Source of the DNA: Trichuris trichiura
Lineage: Eukaryota; Nematoda; Enoplea; Trichinellida; Trichuridae
NCBI GenBank assembly: GCA_037903355.1
Contig: JBAJFE010000038.1
Coordinates: forward strand, 558,001 to 622,000
Direction: 5' to 3'
Length of the DNA stretch: 64,000 bases
The position numbers were made by a program, and so were the translations under genes. This document shows, piece after piece, positions 10,418 through 22,400 of this stretch (position 1 is its first letter; each line of letters begins with the position of its first letter). The notes under the pieces were generated by a model, which saw only the letters and a list, made by a program, of their open reading frames with translations, was not told the DNA's origin and did no database searches.

Positions 10418-13400
10418 TTACACCACCCTATACTTTGCCTTATTATACATCTGTGCTGACGACATGGAAGCTAACTTACGAAGCTCTTCTTTGAGAACAC
10501 GAACAATTTCCGCTCTTGCACGACCAATAGATAACTCTGACGTAGCCTCGATGCATAAATACAAACGGCGGTCACCTTCCTTCGGTTCCTTTCCTGGCGG
10601 CACATATGAGCCTTTAACAGAAATGCCAACTTCAGCATACTCCTGTATTTGTGACAACGTTTCGCGGCTTGTGATACGCCAACGAACTTGCTGAGGAAAG
10701 TCATTGATTTCCAACTCTTCTTCATAACGCGAAAATACTTGCTGCTGCTCCTGCTGTGGAACTTCCGACGGTACATAGTTCAGCTTCTCGTTAAGTTTCT
10801 CCGCCAGTTGTTGCGCAATCGTTTTTGCGGATACATTTACTGGTCCAGTTACGGCTCCCTTAAGCACGGCCTCAGCGGTCTGCTGGGTAACATCCTTCGC
10901 GCCAACACCTATATTCCGTTCCATATTTATCTGTCGTGCAAGCTGCTTTGCTTTTTCCAACGCCTGTTGGTTACCCTGGACTGCTCCTTGAGTACCGGAC
11001 ACGGATACAGAAAGCCCAGAACCTTCGGTCACTCGTCGAGTAGACTTCATTAAACTTTGTATCTGTTGATCAATGTCTTCTTCGTCGTCATCCGATGCCT
11101 GAAAAACGCAAGCACTGTTTAATAGACGAACGACGACTCCGTTTTGTACGTTCTCAGTCGGATAGGCGAGCTATTAAAAATTTCCAACTGCCCAAGAAAC
11201 CGCAACACTTCCTCTGCGTGCATAACAATATACGAATTTGTAAACAGAATATCCTAAGATGCAAATGTGATGATCCTACAACCGACAACTGTAACGCTTA
11301 ACCGTACTAACAACGCAAGATGTGTATAAGGTAAATTTTCAGCTATCCACAATTTAAACAATGTCCTAGGTGAAGTGTAAACATGAATACGATTAAACTA
11401 AACAGGCAGCTTTCCGTTGGCAGCAAGTTAACTTTAAAACTAGCTGTTAAGGTGAAAGCAACTACATTAGCAATTTCAGTCGAGCAAAGTGTTGCAACAA
11501 TCGCGCATGGGAAAAGCAAAGAGTTTATATCCTTTTATACTCAGCATTTTTCTGTTTTTCTTTAGTTTTCTTTTGGCTAACCGTGAATTTAAAATTTTAA
11601 CACGGTAGAAGTCTGAAAGCCATGCGCTATTCGTAAATTCGAAAACACAGCAATTACTAAACGGTTAAGTTATGCTCCCACAGTTCACAGAGTTTGAAAA
11701 AACATGAGCTTTTCGGTGCAAGTTTGCACATGTCAAGGAAATATAGGATTAAAAACATGAGGCAAGAAGATTAAGGACATTTCCCGTTTTTAAGAAAAGA
11801 AAAACTTATCTCAACATGAAGAAACATAAAGTTGTAAAGCGGACTTGCTAGGCAAACACGCTTTCTCGCACCAAACTTTACACCAGTGATTCTCACGGTG
11901 GGGCATATGCCCCATCTGGGCGATCGTGTTGAAGTGCACATGAAGGTATGGCCTGCGGGTCAGGTATTGTGCCTACTGCTTAAGAGAAAACTGCATGCCG
12001 TTGCGCCCCGCAATTCTGATTGGCTGGAATGGAGGACTGAGGGGGGCAGCCGGCTCGGAGGTGAAAAAGTAAATGTTCGACACACTATCCGGGCTTTTCC
12101 GGAAAGCATAACTTTCATTTTACATCTGAGGAGTTGGGATTCTGGAGAGCAAGAGAAAAAGCGAACAGTTTATTCGGGACCTTACATTTCACGTCGAGCA
12201 TGCAAAGCCAAAATGTTACCAAGCGAACAGCTACGTAAGAATGTTAAGCAAGGAAAATTTTAAAAGCCAACTGCTGATCGACAGACGAATTTGAAAGTAT
12301 AACGGGAAAACGATTTACTGCAGTACTGCACATAGCCTTTACAAATCATTAGAAATGTTACAAAGTCACTGCCTCATCCGCCCTAGAGAAAAGCGGGCAT
12401 TGAGTTGTACCTCCATCCAGCACTGTGCTATCCAGGCAGCAGTAATTAGCACATGTTGCGAAATAATGAATAACAAATATGAGTAGAAAAGTCATGAGGA
12501 GACACATTGCGCACGCTATTCCAATTATTATACACGCACCTACGATTTCTCGACGACCGCGTGTTAAAGTAACCGTATCTATTTGAACCGGATTTTCCCT
12601 CTTCACTGAAGCGAACTGAAAAGCAAGCAAATCACCAGATTGCTTGAGGTCATCCTTCCACACTTGGTCTGCCAAGAGAAGCGGAATTGCCGCAACCAAA
12701 GGAATAAAAAGTTTCGTAAACATTCAGCAAATGAGAATACAGGAAAGAAAACAACGCTGAACAATGAATGATACATTCCCAAAGCATAGCCCGCCGATTG
12801 AGGCTGCTTTAAAGTGTTTGCGTGATTTAAATGCAATAAAACACGAAGAACACATTAAAGTGGAACGTTTGCGAGAAGGCAATTGTTCCTTGCGTAACTT
12901 TGCATGTTCGACCAGCAGAAAGCTTCCAACGATTGGAGAGTGGAATCAAAGAAAACTTACATTATTCCTAGTAGAAGCAAACTGAAACGCTAGCAATGGA
13001 CAGTAAGCAGAGCTCAAGATCAGAAATGGCAACATGCAAGTCGGCTTATAGCCAAACATCACAAATGAAACTTGCCAGCCAAACAGTAACGGCCTCTCAG
13101 TCTAAGTACTACACAGCAGAAGAACCTATAGCAAAGCTGAGCCGCATAGCTTGCCGTTTGCTCATAAGGCGCCCACGTGATGATGCCACAGTACCTGTCG
13201 TATCGCCTATTCCTCGCCTTTCTGCATTTGGAGACCCGCTTTTGAAAGGAATCAGAGGTCTTAAAAATTTCAAAAGCGGTTCGCTTTCAGAAGACACCGA
13301 TTACCAGAAAGGCGGTTCGTTGAAAAAAAGTGTGAAGACGAATAAACTATGGTACATTATGTTAGCTGTGCTGACAATAGGAGTTACAGTTGCGACAACG

Positions 13401-16400
13401 CGTTTCTTGTTAAAGGCATCCTCAGAACCCGATGCAGCGACTGGCAAAGTCTCCAGCTTAGCACCTACGACTGATGAAAAGCAAAAAAACGTTTCCTTTA
13501 AGACAGAAGCTCCCTTATCGGGAACACGGACAACCATATCTATAAGCAGTTCCAGGGACAGAAAGCCGCCATTTCCAGCAATCAAAGGTTCAGATGAAAG
13601 CTTAGTGATCGGAATAAAAGCAACGCCAGCAACGATGACGACAAAAGCAACAACAACTACAGCAAGGAAAATGACAACAATACCAACAGTAGCAGCAGCA
13701 GCAGCAGCACCACCACCACCACCACCACCAGTACCACCACTACCACCATCAGTACCACCACTACCACCACCAGTACCACCAGTACCACCACCACAACCAC
13801 CACTACCACCACCAGTACCACCACTACCACCACCAGTACCACCACTACCACCACCAGTACCACCACTACCACCACCACCACAACCACCACTACCACCACC
13901 ACCACAACCACCACCAGTACCACCACCACAACCACCACTACCACCACCACAACCACCACAACGAGCACTACCACCACAACGAGCACTACCACCACAACGA
14001 GCACCACCACCACAACGAGCACTACCACCACAACGAGCACTACCACCACCACCATCACTACCACCACAACCACCACCACAACCACCACCAGTACCACAAC
14101 CACAACCACCACCACAACCAGCACCACAACCACAACCACCACCACAACTACAACCACCACCACCACCACAACCACAACCACAACCACAACCACCACCACA
14201 ACCACCACCACAACCACCACCACAACCACCACCACAACCACAACCACCACCACAACCACAACCACCACCACCACAATCACCACTACCACAACCACCACCA
14301 CCACCACCACAACGAGCACTACCACCAGTACCACCACCACCACCACCAGTACCACCACCACCACCACCACAACCACAACCACCAACAACAAAGCCAAAAG
14401 TAACGATTGAACAAACGCAAGGAAAAGCGGGAGGAATGGTGGCAAGAAGACCGAAAGGCAGAGGGCAGCGGCAGAGGGAAAAAGCGAAGACGAAATCAGT
14501 AGTAGGGAAATAACGAGCGCCCTCCAACCAGTTCAAGTATGAAAAACAGATACGAACACGCTTTCCATGAGTATACCGAGTGCGAAATTAAAACAATGAG
14601 TGATGCAGAACTGGTTCAACCTCTGATATGGACGCAATTGAACTAACGGCAATGAACACGAAAGTAAGAAACAAATGCCGAATTAACAAACTCAATTACT
14701 CTTCCGTTTACAAGACGGCTACCACTCGACCCTCTTGGAAGAATGACAAAGTCAAGCCTATCACTGCCGAACATTACCGTTTTTTTTTTGGTGCTAAACA
14801 AACGTTTTTCTGATTCCGTGAAAACAACGAAATGAAAATTACTGATTATTTCAATAGTTTCCCTTACTAAAGAAAAGAGCGCAAAAAATTGCCAACATTA
14901 GCAGTAGCAAAACGGGCGCGAGGTTGTCCCATCACCTATGCCTAACGATACAATATAAAGCCACATTCTTGAATGCTGACGGTTACAATAGCGCTGTGCA
15001 GTTTTGGATCAACCAACCGTAAAGGATAACGCAGCAGCATCTTAGTTACGAGTTATTAAATATATTCCAATCATCAAAGTTTGGAAGAAATAAAATTTAA
15101 ACAAATATACACCCGAAGTCCAGACTAATATTCAGCTCACTTAAACGTGAACTGCTTCAGAGATATGTTCGCAAAAAGAATGAGGATTAAGTCTCAACTG
15201 AACGAACTAGAAATGGTAATTCAATGATAAATGTCTGTATGCTTAATTTACGGAGTTTTCACTTAACAAACAACTTTCCCAGCCTCATCAACCTTCGTAA
15301 GGAGGCGCGTACCTGTATTAGCTCAAAGACTCTCCCGAAGCTTTAACGCCAGACTAGAAAAGCCTGCAAATTATATGCGATAGTTATAGTAAGCTTTCAT
15401 TATTTGTAGGTAGATACGCAATTTTACCAGCCGGAAAGCGTAGGCGTAAACCAAGTCTTTCCTTGTTTTCGTCTACTGAGAATAAATACGAGAGTTGTTC
15501 GGAAATTTCGAAGATTTTCAAGTGACAAAGTTCTCGCGTAATACGGGAACTACCTGTAATACCGCACAGATAAAATCACTTCTCGGTTTTGCAGAGGAAT
15601 ATCGAAACACACTCCCAGTAAAACCAAATAAGTAACGGAGCTTGTAACACACGCCAAAATTACAGCAACTGGAGTGAAGCTAAACTTTTGATATAAATTA
15701 CGACTACCCCTGCGACAATTTTTAAAGGTGTTTCGTGAATCACAAGTGGCACGTAAAAAAGCGACCATATTTCCACTGGGTGAGTAAAAGACTTCACGTA
15801 AAAACCTTACTAATACTTAGGAAAGCAATCTATTTCCTACAGATCGTCAGTTTTTGTGAAATACATGTTCGCTTAACGCAAATGATTTCAAGGGCGCTCT
15901 TTAAACTAAAGCAAAAGCTACTGCTTTTCTGCTGACGATGAAGACAAGCTTCGACCGCTCGTTCTCCTCTTTTACATGTAATGGGAATAAACTGCTGTTT
16001 TCTCTCGTAAAACCAACTGCCGACCAGTTATGAAAAAATCATCTCCAAGTCCAGTACATAGTTGGTGAAGTACTGACTTTATACGAGGTTAAAGTTTCAA
16101 AGGAAAAACAGGTTGCATATGACGTGCTCTTTCGCTCAAGATCCAACTCGTCTGATAAATATCCTGCAGCGCGGGCGGACTAAGATAACGTTGAGGAGTA
16201 TTCACGATAAGACTTATAGCATATCCACTTGGTAAAAAACTAAAAGACTCAAAATGCCAGGCTTTTCAGGGCCTCCAGGTCTAGTACAGGCCGAGAATTG
16301 AAGATCGTGAAAACTCTGACCTAAGGCTGCTTTGTTTTCTCATTATAAGTACACCGTAACTTCTGTCGTGATAATGTTCATACCTGTTACGAGGCATCTT

Positions 16401-19400
16401 ATTTTCAAGGCTGAGGGGTGGATGAACATGAGTGACTGCACAGCTATTTTACACCACTATGCTCACAATATGGCTCCTTTTAACGGTTTTACGCTGCCTC
16501 TATATTGCGGAAATCACTATACTGACTCGAAATCGTTGAGATAGCCAAATTAAAATCAGTAGAAATGAAACACTGAAGAAACCAGTGGTAAAAACGGAGA
16601 ATGTAAGAATATCTTTATTGATAAGTTAATTCAGTTGGCAGATGAATTCTTGAAAACACAAGAGTAACGCTGCCTTGCAACTTAACAAAAGATGGACTTT
16701 TTAAGCTGCAAGGTAAACGAATCAAAACACAAAATAGATGAGCCTTCTGAGCTTGAATTCAAAAAACAACTAAAAATTAAGCAACAGAGATATGCAGAAA
16801 TGGAAAAATGCAGTGGAACAAATTTTTCCACATTTAAATGCACTGTCACAATAATTAAAACTTCTAAATGTTCGAGCTGCACTTCAACACGGCGGTGGCG
16901 TCCCGGGAACTACAAACTGCTGATTTTTGACTGTTTGATTCAAAATGGTAAATCCCTCACTTTGACAGTGGCTACAATGAGCCAATCAAACTACTGCGCG
17001 AAAACTGTTTATCTGCTTTTCATTTAATTTTTCTTTATCATTTAATAGTCAACCGCTGCTTTTTTACTAGAAATTCGACAAGTAGGATGAAGAAATTCGC
17101 AACTGGCATATGTATTCTATACTAGCCGCCAATGAGCCGAAATGCCCGTGAATCCCACACCCCGCGGTTCCCAACAATACAGTATTAGTGACAAAATACC
17201 TGTAGTAGAAATGCAAAGTACTTTAACGACACATCCCATTGACTGTTTCGTTAAGCACTATTAATAATAACAACAATAACAGTTAAGCCAGATATGAAAA
17301 AACATCGCCTTAAAAAGTGAGTGCAAAAAACAGTTGTCTGAATAGCTGCATTTTAAAGTGGACTGACAAAACGGGATAACAAATACAAGCTGAAACAACC
17401 AAACGAAGTCTAAATATAGTGACTGTTGCGGTTTACATTCAAGCGACAAGAAAATGTTCATTTAAAAACTGCTTAGCTGTCGCCTCCTCACTCATTCATT
17501 ATATATAATTGAAGTGCGGAATGTTCAGCCCGTGAAAACTTTTGTAAAGCGAAGCTTTCGGAAAGCCGTTATTCCCGTCTTCAGCGCAAACGTAGTAGAG
17601 GAGCATCAGTTTCCCGAAAGCTTCGCTTAATAAAAGTTTTCACGGGCTGAACATTCCACATTTCAATTATGCGTTTGTGCACGCCCGTTATAAAGAAGTT
17701 TGTTTTTAACTTATTAATTGTGCACTGATGACGAATTAGGAAATATACGGAAGTTCTACATCAAACCTTATCACGCAACGGAGTAGCCTGCTGTAAAAGA
17801 AATCTAAACTGAAATTCTGCTTACTGTCATTTAAAGATTTAAGATAAAAAGTTCAGATAAAATGTACGCGGTGCTTTGAAAATATTTCAAGCGAACCCGT
17901 GCAACTTTTGTTGCGGAAGACTAACCAAAACGGAAGTAAACAAACGCGTACCTGAAGACCATGAACCAATTTCTCCATGCTTCGTTTCGATTTCACTGCT
18001 TCTGCTTCAGCTTCGTCAAATTTGTAACCGTGGCCACCGTAACCACCACCCTGTTTGACAGTTTTACCTTCGCTAGCCATTTGCTTAACGTATGCTTCCC
18101 AGATCATTTGCAAAGGAAGCGGCACCTCTTGACCAGCTAACTCGAATGCTTTCACTAAATCACCAGCGTTTCGCTCTTGCCCGGACGGAAGAAGAAACGT
18201 AAATGCATATCCCTTATTGCCAGCACGACCGCACCGGCCGACGCGATGAACATAGTCTTCATAATGATTCGGACAATCATAGTTGACTACCATGATCATA
18301 TTTTTAACGTCCAAACCACGAGCAGCAACTGATGTAGCCACTAGTAAATTTATGACTCCTTTCTTAAAATCAGAAATTGTGGAATCACGATCGAATTGAT
18401 CAATGCCACCGTGTAGTGGTGCACAAGGGTAACCAGCGCGCATTAAGTCGGCGACAAGCTCGTCGGCTCGTTCCTGCTTGTCGACGAAAATGAGCACGTT
18501 GCCCACTTCTTGGTATATACCGAGCAGTTCAAGAAGTTTTAAAAACTTTTGCTCTTCTTCAAGAACAAAAGCGTGTTGTTCGACGTCGCGACATACTACG
18601 CTGCGATTCCCAACGGTCACTTCAATTGGTTTCTGCAGCGTTTTTCGCGCAAGTGCTTCCATCTGACGAGGAAAAGTAGCAGAAAACATTATCGTTTGCC
18701 TGTCAGGGCGAATGTTGGCAATAATCTTCATAACCTTAAAATTAAACCCATTAAAGTTAAGACGCAATATTTCCATTCCTTATCCTTGAAATTTTTTTTC
18801 TCAACATCTGTTTTTTTTGCTGTAGAATCTTTTATTCTGTACTGTACAGCCCGTTTTTTGGATAAATATAACCATTTCCCGTCCTTAGCGAAAGTCGACA
18901 CTGCCGGTGGGCACTACCGAACGGAACAAACGATTTTACGGCATGAAACTCTACTGCCACGTTAAGAAGTGTTATACTTTCAATATATCCGTGTTTTAAG
19001 CTTACTATGTACACAAACAATTACCAACTTTACGTTTCTACCAACAGCGCGCTTTCAGATTAAAAACACAACAGCGATCAAAACTTTGCAAAAATTACTG
19101 CTTAAAGTATGATGTTTACATGTCGATAAAAAGCAAACCCAAAAGAAGCCCCAAAATTAATAATAACCCATGCCGCGTCCGCAATGCTATCCTCCAAATG
19201 TTCTTCGGTCTTTTAAAAATTTGACAAAAGACATATTAACGTTCATCTAATCAGTTTACCTATTGCAGAAGAAAGATAAAAACCGTTTATTTTTATACTT
19301 GCACACAATTTTTAACTCTTTACTCACATTAACAGTCATTACAGAAATGCTGCGACCGTTTTGCGTAGCCTTTTTCCGGTTGTCCTAAGCGCATCTCTGT

Positions 19401-22400
19401 AGTTAAACGAAACAAATGCCCTAGCAACGGAAGGAGCAGCAGCGAAGAACGATCACAGTAAAGCACTGTCCTGCTGCAAGACAGAAGGTCACATATACAG
19501 CTGGTCGTCGTTATCCGCGGTTAATTCATCCAAAATCTCGAGCGTTTCACCGCGTTAAGCTGAATCCGCATTCTATAGGATACCCTATGAAAATGGCCAA
19601 ATATTTTATATTCCAGCCGCGTATTTCGTCCAGTCCCCTTGAATTCTTTCCGGAACGGTTATCATACCTAGTGAACCTTCGAGGCTTGGTACTACAGAAT
19701 CTAGCCACGGGAAAGACATCAATGAGACTGCGCTTGTCCAATGAGGCCAGCCATCAGAGTTCGGGCCGTTAGATGCAAGAAAGGATGAAAGTAAGATGCT
19801 CTTTCTTTAAACGTCTAGGAATTACCTTGCTTGAATGAGCTAAACGATGTACTGGTGCGCGGAATGGATGCAGAGCAAAAAAAGTATAAAATACAGGGAA
19901 TTGGTGACAAAGAATTTAAGAGTAGCCGTAAAAACAAAGGCTACTGCTTAAGCAGAAATACCGAACGTCACAAAGAACAAAACGCCTACGACAAAAACGT
20001 TTGAGGCGTCATGAATCAATTTACCCACTTTCTGTAGGTGGGCGCAGATCTCACGGAGAACGGCTAGTCCTACGGTTTCTTGAACTTGATAATAGCAAAA
20101 CTTCTCTCCTTAATATGTTAAGCTCTGCAGCTGCCGGTGTTTTATTTTAAAAACATTGTTATAGGAAGCTGTCTCTCCCCTTTCTTCGCTTCATCGAATA
20201 AATCTCGCAGCGGCTTCAACGAAGCCGTTGTTCCTCTTGTAACCCTGATGCCACGTTTCACGCATGGATCTTATTCAGCAATCATATCCTTTAGGACCTA
20301 AGCTTGCCGGAAAATACTGGCAAGCTATTGTAGCATCCAGTTTGAGGGCGTTTGAGCTTCTGTATCTTCCACAACGTCGTAGTCGTTGCCCGTAGGTAAT
20401 CACGTCAGTTCCTCGAGTTCCTCGTTGGTGAAAGGTTCTATACAATCGTCTATGTGCATCCTCACATTGTGTTCTATCATGTCGGAGAAACCTTCATTTC
20501 CCAAATCCTCGTCAATTCCTCATCTATGGCACCTAAGTTTTCGCATTCACTGACTGCGTCTTCCCACAAACGCTTCCAACAACCACTGACTGTTCTAGGT
20601 TTTATCTCGCGTGCAGCCTCCGTAATAAGGGCGATAGCGTCTTCAGTTGAGAAACGCTTCCACAGGCCGGTAAGATCACAATCAGGATAAGCATGGAGGA
20701 TATCACGAAGCTTCCCAAGTAGGAGACGACTATAAGTAGCCTTAATGCATTTTATGGTGCCCTGATCAAGTGGCTGTATTAGTGAAGTCGAGTTAGCGGG
20801 TAAGAATTTCACCACGACGTCTTCATTAGCGAAGCAAAGAGATTGCAGGTGACCAGGAGCGTTATCAATTACGAGGAGGACCTTGAAAACCATCCCGTTG
20901 CTTTCTAGATATTTTTTCGCTTCAGCAATGAAACGTTAGTTAAACCACTCTGTAAAAAGGATAACCGTTGTCCACGCCTTCTTGTTGTGCTGCCAGAATA
21001 CCAACAGGCAGTCCTTGTTCCTGTTTCTGAGCGACCGAGGATTACGAGTCCGGTAGACAACGCCGGAATTTATCACGTGAGTACAAGAGTGAGTCGATCT
21101 TTTAATGACTGGAATCTCGGGGCTTACTTTGTGCTCTTGTGAATGAACATGCGCTTTGGCATTTGCTTCCAGAATAATGCTGCCTCGTCACAACTGAAGA
21201 TTGATTCTAGGAGATAGCCCGTTTGGTCCGCCACCTCTCTGAATTCCTCCGGAAATTTTGAGGCAAATATAAAATCAGCCGATACCGCTTTCCCAGTGAA
21301 TTTTAAGTTCTTGAGGTTGAAACTCTTCACGTATTTTGCTAGCAGTAAACCTTTTTCTCTCGTTCTCTGCAACCGCGCCGGAGAAGTGCTTATACAAGTT
21401 CAGCGCTTTCCCCCGAATAATTTTCGCGTCGACAGGGACATGCTTCCGCGAAGTGTCCTCTATCCAAAGGCTTCGCGCTTTCTCAGCCTTCACGAGGATT
21501 TCATTGCGACCTACAACAGCTCTTTTGAGCTTAGCCAATGAAGGGTCGGGATGCACGCTTCCTTGAATTTCAACTTCCTACTGTTTCATCGTACGAATGC
21601 TGGATTTATTCTTCCCGATTTTGCGGCACATGACAATCCGCTTTTCAAAAGATCAAAGACTTCTACTATCTCATGGAGGATAAGGACGCTACGTTGTCTC
21701 TTAGCATTACAGGAACCGCGCTGCTCACTTACCTGCCTTCTGTCAGCTAGCCTCCTATGCGACACCATTTACATGACGCGAAAGTTCAGACCTACCACGC
21801 TGCCGGGAAACTGGTATTTCCACATAGCGAACAGGCTCGACAACGCTCACGAAGCAATAATGAGCAATTAGAAAAATGACAAGCCCTCATTAGCATTGTG
21901 CACGTTTCAGAGAGCGTTGTGGGCAGAAAAAGTCATTCGCGCCTGCGCAGGTGAACACGCTGCTGCACAGGCATGCAACGACACTGATGCAACTATAATG
22001 CCAGCCAGCAGTGCGCATGTCTCTGTGAAAAAATGACGTCACTATTTCACGCCGGACAAACCGCGTTGTATAGAATCCGCGGATAACGAGGGCAGACTGT
22101 ATGTATGTATGTGCGTATATATACGTCGATCAAACTGAGGCAGCGTTCCTGAATTACAATAGTTCCAAACCAGTACATATATAACAAGAGTTAAAAACCG
22201 TTTGCTCAAATTATCCCTTTAACCAACGACCTAGATGTACCAATTATTTTGAATTGCCTATTCGCTGAGGTAGGAATCGTTGATCTTCTCCAAAATGAAA
22301 ACTGCCCATAAGATCTAATGCAGCACTAAACAAGCTGAAACGCAACTACTAATATTAAAAGATTAGTTAGCGTGTCATGGTTAGCACAAGTGAATGAATT

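Noticed and set aside
13301..14536. Long minus-strand open frames (Gly/Cys-rich and poly-Val)
   Set aside because: They are the reverse readings of the CCA repeat and have no non-repeat domain structure.
16692..17027. 111-codon plus frame in DDX46 intron 4
   Set aside because: There is no known domain or splice partner, and composition changes midway; not enough to call a gene.
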